Shown here: piece after piece, positions 45,976 to 57,874 of the stretch
Position numbering within the stretch: position 1 is the stretch's first letter
Layout of the letters: the number at the start of each line of letters is the position of its first letter
Source of the DNA: Hyparrhenia diplandra
Taxonomy: Eukaryota > Streptophyta > Magnoliopsida > Poales > Poaceae
DNA: 64,000 nucleotides
Direction of reading: 5' to 3'
Assembly (NCBI GenBank): GCA_015847255.1
Contig: JADLZK010004644.1
Coordinates: forward strand, 86,460-150,459
The notes under the pieces: generated by a model
What the model was told of the DNA's origin: nothing
Database searches by the model: none
The model's input: the letters and a program-made list of their open reading frames with translations, nothing else
Position numbers and translations under genes: made by a program

Positions 45976-46417
45976 ATATATTTTGCTTTTTTCTCTTTGA
46001 TGCATTGGGTCAGAACTTTTGGCTGTTATCTTGAAAGGCGGATGAATTTTGCAAGTTTATATGTATCAGCTTTCTTTGGTTCGGCATCTGGACAGTCAAG
46101 CTTGGCTGCAAGTCTTCGACTTGGATTCTCATCGATGATGCCATGGAAGACTTTTCTGAGTGTGTATGTACAACAGTTCGAGTGGAAAAGCCGGCAGAAG
46201 TCGGATTTTTGCAGCTTCATCCGGCAGGTGTTTTCTCACTCATGATGTATTGGATGCTTGTAAATTTTTACTATACCCATATATAATTAAATTTTGAGTT
46301 GGTTTGGTCCAAGAATTTGTTGTACGAAGATGCAACCCGTATTTTTGTTCCTTTTTTTTTGTATTGTATTGCAAGTGAGGCACTTGCTGCCTTGTCATTA
46401 TAGGTCACTGATTTGCT
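45976..46417 (+). other. Probable 3' UTR and downstream region of spatacsin
   Basis: Follows the stop of the spatacsin frame at 45973-45975. It has a T-run near 46351-46360 and no recognised coding content; the frame at 45997-46245 shows no known motif. Confidence 0.4.
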
Positions 46418-46425
46418 GTATGTAT

Positions 46426-46901
46426 CACTGGCGTAGCTATGTTGGTGCGAGTTGGGTCAGCTGCCCCAGCTAAAGTTGGTGCAAGACCTTATTTTTTTTA
46501 CAAGTATATCTATTTCTTATTTTTATTTTTGTATTTTACTCTATATTTGTACAAGAACTATTAATTTATTCTTCAAATTTGAGGTAATATCTCAACGGAT
46601 GCATTGCATGGATGCATTAATGCAATGTGAATTGTAATGTTCTTGGGTCCTGTTTGGTTCCTAGAGACTAAACTTTTTTTAGTCCAGGAGACTAATAAAA
46701 AGACTCCAAGAGAGTCTTTTAAGGGATTAATAGAGGGGAAAAATCTTAAAAATTCTTTCTGTTTGGTTTGGTAGGGACTTAAAAAGACTTTTTAAGTCCC
46801 AAGGACTAAAAAGTCTCTAAACCAAACATGACCTTGATTTTGGTTTAGTTGGTCATTAGAAGTTCGCCCCTAGCTAGTTTTTTTCCTTGGCTATGCCACT
46901 G
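46426..46901. mobile_element. hAT-like non-autonomous element (476 bp) with an 8-bp TSD
   Basis: The left end CACTGGCGTAGC and right end GCTATGCCACTG form short imperfect inverted repeats. GTATGTAT directly flanks both ends (46418-46425 and 46902-46909). An 8-bp target duplication with CA(G/C)TGGC termini indicates the hAT superfamily. No transposase is present. The interior contains a complete Tourist-like MITE at 46646-46833, which inserted later. Confidence 0.8.
46646..46833. mobile_element. Tourist-like MITE (188 bp) nested in the hAT element
   Basis: The inverted ends are GGTCCTGTTTGGTTCCTAGA on the left and its imperfect inverse TCTCTAAACCAAACATGACC on the right. TTG flanks both sides (46643-46645 and 46834-46836), a 3-bp duplication as expected for PIF/Harbinger-type elements. 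A dense run of AGTC/GACT words makes the element largely self-complementary. Confidence 0.8.
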
Positions 46902-47508
46902 GTATGTATGTTTGTGATTTGGACAGCAACCAGACAGCATATGCATCTAGTGTCCAGTCCAGTGAAATCGTAAATGTCACAACACGAAGTTAACCAGTCC
47001 GGCGAAAGCATACATCCTTTTGAGCTGCCAGTCCTCGCAGAAAACAGAAAACAGAGGGAAAACACGACAGATAAGCATGGTTGTTCAAATTGGATGTAAC
47101 GCGACATGCTGATGATCTATCTATTCACGCGCTTGCCCCGGCAATCACGTCAATCTGTCAACGTTCCTTATGCACAGAACGTATAACGGCGGCAAGAAGA
47201 GTAGACTCCAGGATTGCTCGTCCATGTACGATTATTATGAATAATATACATGGGTCGCTCTCAAACGGAATGTTGAATGACGTGATGCATCAAATCCTGT
47301 GTAATTTGTACGCAACCAATCGTATCAGACTATCAGTCGCATACGAGCTGAGTCAAATCCCAACAGCCGTGACTGATTTTAAACAAATTCTTTGCGGCAG
47401 TTCCAACAAAAGGCAAATAAATTACCACCATTTGTCAACTCTTTTCTACAACCATGACACGGAGCTGCATTTTCCTAGAATATTCGAGAGGTACATAGTC
47501 TTATGTAC

Positions 47509-47610
47509 TCCATTCCACTTTGATTTTTTTGTACATATATTTTGCTATGTATGTAGATGAATGAATAAAGAAAGTCAAACCGACTTATAATTTGGAAGGG
47601 ACAGAGGGAG
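47509..47610. mobile_element. Short Stowaway-type MITE (102 bp)
   Basis: The left end CTCCATTCCACTTTG and right end GGAAGGGACAGAGGGAG are imperfect inverted repeats with TA on each side (47507-47508 and 47611-47612). It lies about 160 bp upstream of the USP-kinase start and could be part of its promoter. Confidence 0.65.
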
Positions 47611-47768
47611 TATAATAAATCATCACCTTGCATTGTCTTCCTTGGTCAAATTGGACTGTTTCCAGGACTGTATTCAAGTTCAATAGACCTGTCTTCTCGA
47701 ACCACCGTTTCTTCTACAGACAGCAGGCTTAGGATGTTCTTGGCAACCAGACGTTTTGGAGCTTCAAC

Positions 47769-50700
47769 ATGGAGGGCATGATCTACATAGCCGTTGGGAA
47801 GGACTACAAGTCCGACAAGCGCAACCTGCTATTTGTTCTACAACAGTTTCCAGGCCCAATTGGAATCCTCCATGTCCACTCGCCATCCAAGCTGATACCC
47901 GTCTGTAAGAGCTGAAACTGTATTTCGCTGTTCTTTCCTGCAAGGTATATGCACATGTGCCAGCCTATTATTCTCTTGAAAAGGAATTTCTCAGAAATAA
48001 CGAAAGAAAGAAAAAGACATGCAGACTTCTTATTCTTTGGAATAACTCATTAAGCTCTACAAAGAAGAAATTTTACTGACTTATCTTAATAGTAATGGTC
48101 ATAATGAAGACAAAACAAGGAAATTTGCCAGTGAAATGCTCTATATGTAAGTTGAGGACCAACATGGACATGCCTGTTCATCAATAACAATCTAGTCCTC
48201 AGTATCATGATGTGTCAGAGAAATATGCCACAGGCCTTGTATTCAAATGATATCAAAGGGCAATAGTAACTGTCTACACATACAACTTCTGGCTATCTGC
48301 TGTCTCTTGTACTGAATGAAAAAACTCACTGACAATTTCCAAAAAAAAACCCTCACTACTGACAAGACTTTGCTGAACTATCCTGTAGTGGGTGCTCGAG
48401 TACCAGAGAAATTTGCAAGAGAGGATGTAAAGGAACAGCACGGGAGGAGAGAGAAGGAAAAGATGCTGAAGCTATTAAGAAGTTATGTGATGCTGTGCTC
48501 TGACGAGAGGTGATCACTGCTTCATTATCCACTTTTAGTAGATGCATCAAAGAAAGATTCACAAAAGGATTGGTTTGCATTAGAAAGAAAATAGTACCTC
48601 TAACAATTGCTAGATAAAAACTCTTGTAAATCTTACCCTCCCAAAACGCCAGCCCGTCTTGTGATGTAAAACTTTTTCTTCTTAAAATCTTTTTGCGTAT
48701 TCGAAAAAAAAAAATTGCTAGATAATGCCTACAGCCTAACTAAAAAGATTAACATCTTCTTAAGCAGAACACCTACTAAGCCCAGGGAAGGCCCATGGGT
48801 TACTGAAATTTTAGATGCCTTTAAGAACTTATGACTTCCAAATTTTTTAAGAAAGGTTCCAATGACTTCAAAATTAAGATGTAAAAATGTAGGCACACCT
48901 TAAAAGTGCCAAGACTGTACAGCAGAGTCTCTGATATGTTAGAACAGGTTTCTTCTAAAGTTCATGAATAAGATTAATTCTTATACAACACTTATATTCA
49001 CATAACACTTCTGTTATAACAGATACTACAAGATTATTAAACAAAATGCCTCTTATGAAAGAATCAATTTTGATGAATCAAGTTTTTTACTAACCCCTGG
49101 CAGGTCAAGGTACAATATATAACTAATGAGGACACCCTCCTTGGCCTTCAGCAGCTGGTTTTTGAATCAAGTTAGAAAAATTAGTCACGGCTTCAAGGTA
49201 TGAGCTGCAAAATATACCATGTGTCCATGTTGCAGAAATAATGATCACTTATAGATCATCACATTGATGTTGCACACATTATTCAGCCATTGAAAAGGTT
49301 ACCAACCATAAAGACTCCACATACACAGGTTCATGTCAAAAGAGAATGCACTCCTTCAGTTCTGCCAGATATTGCTTGTCCGAAGCGGTAGACATGAGTG
49401 GACCAGGTATGTTTCAATCATGGAACAAATTGAAAGTCTTGTGATTCTGGACCTTCTGTTTTTAATATCTGTATTATGCTTAAAGTTGACGTGCTAGTTG
49501 AGTTCAATAATTTAAATTATTATCATGTTCAAAAACATTTTTATATGGTTGACTGAAAGAACATGCTTGAGGCAGCCCTGCAACACCACAGTGGACACCA
49601 GAGCATCTTACAGGAGAATCTGAAGGAACCACAGCACAAAGGGGGTCAACTGGTGTGATATAATCATCATTGCAAATTTCCACGCAAAACATTGTGTGCA
49701 AATTTCTAGTTTCTACTAAGTGGGTAATGCACTGTGTTATTGCAATATTCCACATTTGTTAGGTAGAAAGAAGTAGTGAGCTATATGAGGGCCTAAACAA
49801 CAGATGAGAGCGTTCCAACAACTACGGGGAGACATAACAAGTGAAGGATCCAGAGATAGCAACCAGTTGCAAATGGTAGGTAACATGAGTTTCTGAACCT
49901 AAACTACTTATATGATTACAACAAAACTGTCCTTTTCTGTTACATGTTATAAGCAGGCTAATCTAACAGATACTATACATTTCAAGGAAAAGGTGCACAG
50001 GCCCAATCAAGACAGAAGGAAATTTTACCTGGGGAAACTTCTAACAGATCTTACCACCACGGATGTTTTGAAGGGCCAAATACATCAGAAAAATCTGTTT
50101 CATTATCACATCGTCCACGAGAAGAGCCAAATAGAGTTATTAGTGGTAATATTAGCACACATATTGCAGAATACACTAAAGTGATACATTGAATATCAAA
50201 GACTAGCTAAGCAACTCTAGACCTAGGTAGAGATCTGCAGACCGAACCTAATGCATTGATCCTTTATCAGGGAAAAAGTTAAAGAACTTGAAAGGAAGCT
50301 AAATTCCTGGAGGAGTGTGTCAATTTAAAACAAGAAAAACAGCCTATACCAGAAAAAGTCGTCAGAACAAGAAGTTCCAAACTCATACTGCATGAATCCA
50401 ACAACCAGCAGAGAGGAAAACAGGAAATATCAGGTCAATATCATTGAGTTCTCAGACTCTGAGATTAGGCAAGCCACCAACAACTTTCACCCCCTTGAAC
50501 AAGATTGGTCAAGGAGGTTTTGGACCAGTCTACTTTGGCAAGCCCGAGGCCGACATGTAGCAGTTAAGATGTTTAACCCTCGTGGAAGACAAGGCTATTT
50601 CGAGTTTGAGCAAGAGGTAAACCACCACCAACTCACACAGATCTTCTATGGTTAAGTTTTAGTTGTACTTTTCAGCAGTAAATAAGCCATGTTCTAGAAC

Positions 50701-51567
50701 AGATGGGATGGTATAGTCAACAAGTGAAAAATAAATAGTCTTTTATTTGTGCATCTTTACGTGGTCGTGATGTATACCCCAAAAAAAATACATGACTGAA
50801 CTGCTTTCATAGGAGTTTTACGACCATATCATTTGCGGTGATGAATTGATTTATATTTATCCCTTTTTTCAAGTGTAATCAACCTTACATCCTACCAATT
50901 TAGGTACTGATATTAAGCAGCGTGAGGCATCCAAACATTGTCAAGCTCTTTGGTCTCTGCTCTGAGTCCATGGCTCTTGTATATGAGTATTTAAGCAACG
51001 GAAGCCTAGAGCGAAGCCTAAAGGTGCTGGCATGGCAGGATAGAGTCCGCATCATCCAAGAAGTACGATCAGCTCTCTCATCCACCTCCATTTCAACAGG
51101 CCTAATGCCATAGTCCACTCAGACATAAAACCTGCCAACATTCTTCTTGATGAAATATAATGTGAGCCGGCTAGGGGACTTTTGGTACTGCTAGGCTTCT
51201 GCGTCAGGACCCATCTAGCAAGAAGAATATTAGTCGGATGACAATGCCAATGGGAACTACTGGATACATGGACCCTGTCTACCAGAAAACACAGATGCTG
51301 AGCACCCAAGCAGACATTTATTCATTTGGGATTATCATCATCCAGCTACTAACAGGATGGGAATCGGTGATTGGCATAACAGATGAGGTTCAAAAATGGA
51401 TAAGAGATAAGGATTGCCCCAGGAGGATATTTGATGTGAACGCTGGAAACTGGCCATATGTGGAAGCTAAGCAACTTCTGTGCGTGGCGCTCCAGTGCTG
51501 CGATTGTAATGAACCAAAAGAAGGCCAAGCCTCAGACTGGGCTGTTGGAGAGTACTTGATGTGCTAA
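47769..51567 (+). CDS. USP-domain receptor-like cytoplasmic kinase, frame-broken, no U-box found
   Basis: Member of the plant family with an N-terminal universal-stress-protein (adenine nucleotide alpha-hydrolase) domain followed by a Ser/Thr kinase, often with a C-terminal U-box E3 domain. Exon 1 (47769-47904) encodes MEGMIYIAVGKDYKSDKRNL and ILHVHSPSKLIPV, the USP start. A second clear exon is 48389-48509. Weaker linker exons lie at about 49105-49196, 49330-49408, 49763-49877 and 50270-50620. The kinase part starts FSDSEIRQATNNFHP, then an ATP lysine in VAVKMFNPRGRQGYFEFEQE. Next come HPNIVKLFGLC, ALVYEYLSNGSLE (50904 onward), the catalytic HSDIKPANILLDE, a DFG loop broken by one extra T at about 51180-51183, and GTTGYMDPVYQKT. 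The last recognised residues end near 51567. No U-box is found downstream. Either the gene is truncated or this is the USP-kinase subtype. Confidence 0.78.
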
Positions 51568-52004
51568 ATGCAAAGCAGGTAAGTTACTACAGTCAAAACG
51601 AACCAATTTATATTACTGAAGCTTGAATAAATATTTGTTGTTGTGCATGTGAGCTTTTTTAAATGAACAGTATAATATTCCTATAATATAATGATTTTGA
51701 TAGTACTGCAAGGTCCTACATCAAACAAGACAACAAAGATATCAATTTCTGATTTTATACAGTCCTGACATTATATGGGGGAAACACATTGGTTTGCCTG
51801 TGGAATTTAAGACTACTTTTTTAGTCAGTGAACAGTAAGATGCAGATTATTTTGAGGGTTACAGACTTGTAGCTTTTATTCTTGTTCAGTTGGTTTTTCT
51901 TCTTCATGGTTTCCAGAAGACATTCCTACAAGTTCTTTTATAGTAAAACCAAAGCCTGCATATGTATTAATGAATAATTTACAAACAACCAGAAAGATTT
52001 AACA

Positions 52005-52036
52005 TTTGTGGTAACTTTTTTTTTTTTTTTTTTTTG
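52005..52036. repeat. Poly-T tract
   Basis: An uninterrupted T-run of about 18 bases ends just before GCAGAG, downstream of the kinase gene. It could serve as a polypyrimidine tract for a further 3' exon, but no coding signal follows. Confidence 0.5.
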
Positions 52037-52152
52037 CAGAGAAAAACACTAAAGAGATGCACCTGACAACTAGATGCTTTTATTGGACAATGCAGACTGC
52101 TGACGGAGGACAAATGAATTAAGAAATGAACTAACTGTAGATGATTTACATT

Positions 52153-52256
52153 GCTTGAGCTATGTGCAAAACACATGGGAGATCAAACCAAACAGAACGT
52201 ACGAACAATTTGTTTGAGCTATGTGCAAAACACATGGGAGATCAAACCAAACAGAA
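52153..52256. repeat. Two-copy tandem repeat, period about 59 bp
   Basis: TTGAGCTATGTGCAAAACAC followed by ATGGGAGATCAAACCAAACAGAA is present twice, at about 52154-52196 and 52213-52255, identical within the core. Likely a recent tandem duplication. Non-coding. Confidence 0.88.
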
Positions 52257-52357
52257 GCAGGGATTGTTTGGGTTGAGATTAGTACTTTTAGTGTCACTTC
52301 CAATTCTTTTGTACGGGATAGAAGAACTCATTGTATATATATATGTGCAACTAAATT

Positions 52358-52520
52358 GAATTGAATGCAACACAGGAACTAACTATCCATACTAGAAGGG
52401 GATACACATACAATGAACAGCTAGATTACTACTAATTAAACTGAATGCGACACAGGAACTGTCCATACTAGAAGGGGATAGATACACAGTTCAATGAACA
52501 GCTAAATTACTACTGATTAC
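52358..52520. repeat. Two-copy imperfect tandem repeat, period about 75 bp
   Basis: The words CACAGGAACT, CCATACTAGAAGGGGATA and CAATGAACAGCTA(G/A)ATTAC recur in the same order in both halves, with small indels. Non-coding, between the kinase gene and the next gene. Confidence 0.75.
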
Positions 52521-52529
52521 TGGAAGAGC

Positions 52530-53100
52530 AAGTCATAGTACCTTTCCTCGCTGCAGGACCGATTGGGCACCGCATCGTGAAGTGTAAGACCCGACCCCCT
52601 CCCTCGCTCTCGGGAGGGCGAACCCTAGGAGCCTTCGACTTCTCTCGCAACAGCACTAGCAACGGCCGGAGCCCGCAGGAGGAGGATACCACGGGCCTGC
52701 GGGCTGCGGTGGATGCGCCGTGCGCGTACTCTGCACCGCCAAGCAAGCTTGACAGCGCATGGCGGTGGAACCCCACCGAGGTTGATTTTATTTTCTTCAT
52801 TTTGAGATGGGAGTTCGCGGGGAACACACAGATCGATATAAGGAGCGCCAAAAAATGGAATGGATAAGTTCGCCGTCCCTCCACCCAGAACCGCACCGCC
52901 CGCGCCCTTTTACGGCCGTTGCGACGCCACAGCCCGCCGGCCCGCCCCGCACCGCACCGGCACGTCGCCGGCCGCTGGCCTCCAACCCGCTGCCCAGCCC
53001 GCCCCCCTACTCTGAAACCCCGGGGGTCCGCCACTGCGTCCCTCCCCACCCAGAACCTCAGCCTTCCTCTCCTCCCCTCCCATCGCTTCGTTTCCATGTT
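52530..53100. other. GC-rich upstream region of the gene at 53145
   Basis: The promoter/leader side of the plus-strand gene starting near 53145. Open frames on both strands here (52510-53097 minus, 52807-53436 plus) are Pro/Arg/Gly-rich with no recognised motifs and conflict with each other. I treat them as compositional. Confidence 0.4.
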
Positions 53101-53144
53101 TCTCTCCCTAACCTGTCGCTTGTCTGCGCCATCGTCGCCTTCCC

Positions 53145-56100
53145 ATGGAGGAGGCCCTCATCCCAACTAATCCCACGGGCCCCTCCCGCTGCAACCTCAC
53201 ATGCCACGCAGCGGCGCCCAAAGTGCCCCTCCCCATCGCCTCGCCGGCCTCCCTCGGGGACGACCCAGCAAGTGGGACCCCGCCGAGTGCGACGCCCTCC
53301 TCCGTGGCGGGGGAGCAGGTCGCCTCCGTGCTGCAGGAGATGCTCACGCTGGTCAGGATGCCCTTCCACCGTTTTTTATTTGTGCCTCCCACCATTTCTT
53401 CTGTTGCTTCACTGGATCACTGACGGCGGTTACTAGTATGGATGATTTTGTGAAATGAACACAGTGCTTCATAGAATTGCGTAGTTTCTTGGACTTCCAA
53501 TCTTATTAGGTTGTTATTTATATTTTTAAAAAATAGTTAAAGCTATTCCGCAATGAACTATTGCACTAGTTTGTTTCTGTGGCCAGATAGTATGCTAATG
53601 TAGTTTGGTCTTCTTGGACAAATTGGCAAAGAGTTGTGAAAGCTTAGCCCATTGCTAAAGTCAATTTATCCTCCATTTCCTTTTCTTCTACGGCTTACTA
53701 GTTTGTTTGAGATTATAATTCACTCTAAAATTGTCTAAGAACTATCATTGGGGAGTTCTCAATGTGGTTAAATGTTAATCTCATGTAGTTGTGCAGAATA
53801 TAACTGCTATTATGTGGTATGACTAAATGGCTATACCTTGTATTTATTGATATTGTTGTTGCATGTGATTGGTCATTGGTGTTTCTAGATGGAGGACATG
53901 GAGATGGATGGTGCATTTGAGCCGGTTGCTGTGGAGCTGGTGGCACAGGGAGTTATTGGGAAGAGGGTCGACGAGATGGAGTCAGGCTTTCTTATGGCAC
54001 TTGATTACATGATACAACTTGCACAGAAAGATGCAGATGATGAGGTACTTGATAGAGTCATTGCCTAACTCAGCCAAACTACTTGTTTGCATAATACATT
54101 ATTTATTCTTCACCAGGCTTCATTGTAGAGAGAGAGCAGAACACCTCACACCCCTTGGGTGGGGCTTTCAGATATATAGTCACAAGGACCTAGTACAATT
54201 ACAATTAGACTCCAAAATATATACATCTAACACCCCCCGCACAAACGCATAGACTGTACCAAAAATCCATGTATGCTTCGAGACATTGTTTTCAGACTGG
54301 AGTGCTTACTAAATCCTGCTATATGCATATTTCCCAGCTTATTCTACATGCTTTACATGCTTGTCCTATGATGGCAGCGTAAGTCTCTTCTTGAGGTAAT
54401 TAAGCAGACAGTGCTAGACCATCTGACAAAGAAAATGCCCTCCACATGTAAGTGTTGTTTCACATGCCCAGTGTTATCCTGCTTATATGTGTGCATGGAT
54501 GTGGGCTTTTGTCTTCTGACCGGTGGTGTCGTATTTTACAAAACCAGGTCCAGGTTGTTGGACTCCTTTGCCAGACTGAAAAGAAAGAGAGCAGGCATGA
54601 ATTGTTGCTACCCGTGTAGCTGCTGGTGGAGGTGTTTTTTTAACGTGATAAAGGTCTGAAGTGCCAAATTCCTGGGGCAAATCTTAGTGACATTGCAAAT
54701 CAGGCAGATGATCTACTAGAGGTAAGTTGAAAAGCATGAGTACAGTCATCCTTTTACTGATGGCCTTCCATGAAACAACACAATCTTCATGATCTGATTC
54801 TTTGCAATGAAACATTTTTCTTTCCATTAGTACGTCCAATGATAATTTGATAGGAGAGAGTAAAACCTAATTACAATATAGACTCAGACACTCAGTACAC
54901 ACATATATACTCATACTAAAGAGTTCTTCCTAGACGGGTTTAGACAGATGCCAGTTCATAGATGGACTATGAGACTGTATGACATGCTACATACTATTAT
55001 TTTACAATTCTCATTCAATTTTGTGAATGAACAATATTGTTGGTGCATTGATCATTTGGCTTCAGATGCTATATGTTACTCCCTCTGTCCTAGAATATAT
55101 CTAGTTTTAGACTTTTCCAGACAGATTAAGGAAAGGGATTAAATGTCTGAGGTCCCCTTCATTATCTTAATCAAGTTTCATGAGCCTGCAGCTATGTATC
55201 TAGTGGCAAGCGTTGCCTAGCATATTTGTTGAATCAAGGAAACCTGCATATTTGTTTCTGCTGCCTGCCATATTTGTGTTTGCATGCTGAGAACTAAAAG
55301 GCTGCTAGGGGTATTTATGAGACACCACCCCTTGGATGCCGGTCCAAACACTTCTAAAATCAAGTTGAATGCCGGTCTTTTTTATTTCTAGTCTTGAAAC
55401 ATAGGAAAGATGTGGACTGTGTTACCAGTGTATTTCTAAAACAACTTCAACTTACAAAATATAGAATGCCAGGGCTGCCTCACTATTTTATAATTTTATC
55501 TCACACTCTTAAAATAGATTATCACACCTAGAATGCTGGTATGCTTAATTAGAATTACAAAGCCCAAAAGGATATTTGAAACTTACAAATAGAACAGAGA
55601 CAAGATGCTAGAGGTGAAGATCATTCCAGATCATTTTGCTTCTTGGAAATGATAAAGAGTAGGCTGATAATTTTTCTAAAAAAGAACTGCCTGTAGTAGT
55701 TAAATATTATTGTTTCCATGTTGAAGAATTTTCATGAATCTTCTAATGTCTTGATTATTATACAGTCAATGGAATCTAGGGACACCATTCCTGATCGAAA
55801 AACTTCTTGCAAGACTAGTTATAGTAAGAGAAGAAGCTCGGAATATGATGGGAGGTGGCCTGTTAGATGAGAGAAATGATCGTGGTTTGACTACCCTCCT
55901 GAGGCAGAGGTATCTTTTTAAACTAATGTTAAAAGTGTGTTGCTGAAGCTAATTCAAACTATCAAAGGGTCTTTAGTCTATTTGATTACTTATATATAGT
56001 GTAGATGTGAATCCACGGGCGGGTCGGGTTAGGGCGGGCGAAAAAACCGGTTATTTAGGGCGAGAAAAAATCTTGGGTCTTTGGGTAGAGTCGGGCCTAG

Positions 56101-57874
56101 ATATTTAGTCTATTTCTGGGCATTTTACAAATATATGGTTGTTCAAAATCTACGCGGGCCACATCCCGAAGCGGGCCATCATCAATTTGCTTGCCCCAGT
56201 GTCTCATAATATTATTTAGCAATTTAATGTTTAACAACTACATGAATTTTCCATTTTATCACTTTGAGGGAGTTAATACGCTTTGCTTTGTTACTTTTTC
56301 TTCCTATTTATATGTGTACACAACTTTTCCATTCTAGTGGCTAGGGTTTCACTTGAGGACTGGATGAGAGAGAAATAGAGAGAGGGCTAAGAGTGAGTGG
56401 TTTTAATGGGGAAGAAGACGGCAATGAGAGAAAGGGAGAGCTGATCATTAGGGTTAATGGTTTGGTCAGACCCGTTGGCCAAAGGCTGGGGACAAATCGT
56501 CCACTCAAATAGTCTTCTCCCAGAAACAGCTTAAAACCATATTCCATTGTGTGAGGTGTGTTACAAAACAAACATGCATCCAATAATGGAATTTTGATGT
56601 TAATTTTGATGTAGACAAAACCATATTTTTCCAATGTCACAACCATATTTTTCTAAAATGTCCCAGAACAAAATTCTGTTTATTTCTAAAACCAGCAAGG
56701 TTGCGGGAAAAAAAGTTGAGGCCAGATCTGGGTTGGCCCTAGTGAATTTAGGAAGAAGGTTGAGTCTCCCAGTGGCTCTCAGCAACTTGTTGCTTGCCTG
56801 ATTTATGTATGCTTTAACATGGTGTCATCAACAATGAACGAGAATTGAGATCAGCCAGATGTGAATTTAATGGTCACACAGCTAATGATGTTAGTGAGTC
56901 ACCGGCAGGTGTCCTGTCAATCTACCAGGATATTTTGTTCTTAGAGAAATTGGCAAGAAAGATGCAAGAAATTGGCAACTGAAACAAAGTTTGCTCTAAC
57001 AACTTGATGGATAATGGCAAAGAGATGTTAAAACTTGTTCTATAATTAGAATGAGGGCTGTTTTTACTGCTGAAAAAATGCTCAAACTATAGACGATTTA
57101 TCGAAATCATTCATTTTATATGTCATTGAATTCAAGGTATTCTTTTCACGTTAAATTGACAGGTAAACTTTTGAGCAAGCTCGTTGCTCTTAAACCTGGG
57201 AAGGCATTGGAAAGGATGATAAGGATGTTATGAATGGCAGAGGGAAGGTGCTGATAACATTGGACCAAGTGCTGCTTCTCATTCTGAACAGGAGAGTCTA
57301 ACTGAGTATTGGAAGGGGTGAGTTTTGAGTTCAAATTGGTTCACTAGTATGTTCAGAAATTAGAAGATGTTTTTGCATTAATAAGTATTACTGCACATGC
57401 TTATGTGACCTCTACAGGGAAGAAATATCTGGCACAAACCCACGCCAGTCCTCGCCCTGGAATGTTCCTTGAGACTGTTTCCAAGGTATTGATCTCATCT
57501 TTCATTTTATACACCACATTACCTTTTTGGCATGACATACGTTTCCTTTTTTGTCTGCAATTTTGTCGATGGCTGTAAGGTCCTGGGTGGCGTATATGCA
57601 AGTAAACACATCAGGCATTACAGCTCCAACATCTGAAATGGGTGAGCACCTTACTGGTCCATTCTTTGACTGATCTCTTGGCTTATAATTTACTCTTGTA
57701 TGCCAATCATGATGGGCATGGTTTGACAGTATTTTCTCATTTTAGGTACATCAAACAACACTCAAAATTCTTCCAGGAAATGGCCTTCTAACATTGTTAT
57801 CAGGGTTCACAGATAGTTTACATGAACATAAGGAGCTATATAGCTGCACATCTGTAGCTATTGAAGGTACATGA
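53145..57874 (+). CDS. Conserved plant protein, possibly plastid-targeted, function unknown, 9 exons
   Basis: I recognise the conserved protein style but not a named family. Exons: about 53145-53350, 53889-54044, 54378-54447, 54548-54721, 55766-55909, 57163-57317, 57418-57485, 57580-57641, 57746-57874. Conserved-looking blocks are LLEVIKQTVLDHLTKKMPS, VVGLLCQTEKKESRHELL, LSDIANQADDLLESMESRDT, DRKLLARLVIVREEARNMMG with GGLLDERNDRGLTTL, and LVALKPGKALERMI. The N-terminus is Ser/Pro/Ala-rich and could be a transit peptide. No catalytic motif or membrane segment is evident; the composition is soluble and helical. Frame breaks occur in exon 1 (KWDPAECDALL lies in a different frame from GEQVASVLQEMLTL), near the exon 3/4 junction, and in exons 4-6. 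The stop at 57872-57874 may instead be read-through of a donor (GGTACATG), so a further 3' exon is possible. Confidence 0.7.
54124..54240 (-). mobile_element. Short LTR-like fragment in an intron
   Basis: Begins TGTAGAGAGAGAGCAGAACA, ends ATCTAACA at 54232, and is followed by CCCCCCGC (a polypurine tract on the minus strand). This matches the layout of a short Copia or TRIM LTR next to a PPT. A weakly similar segment lies at about 54849-54925. No target duplication could be defined. Confidence 0.4.
55077..55140. mobile_element. Single Stowaway-like terminus
   Basis: TACTCCCTCTGTCCTAGAAT ATATCTAGT-type sequence matches the left end of grass Stowaway MITEs. No GGGAGTA partner follows in the next 600 bp, so the element is probably truncated. 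Intronic. Confidence 0.4.
56000..56200. repeat. G-rich dispersed-repeat fragment in an intron
   Basis: GGGCGGGTCGGGTTAGGGCG followed by CGGGCCTAGATATTTAG and CGGGCCACATCCCG-type words resembles the repeat at 7786-8290 in composition. No terminal repeats identified. Confidence 0.35.
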
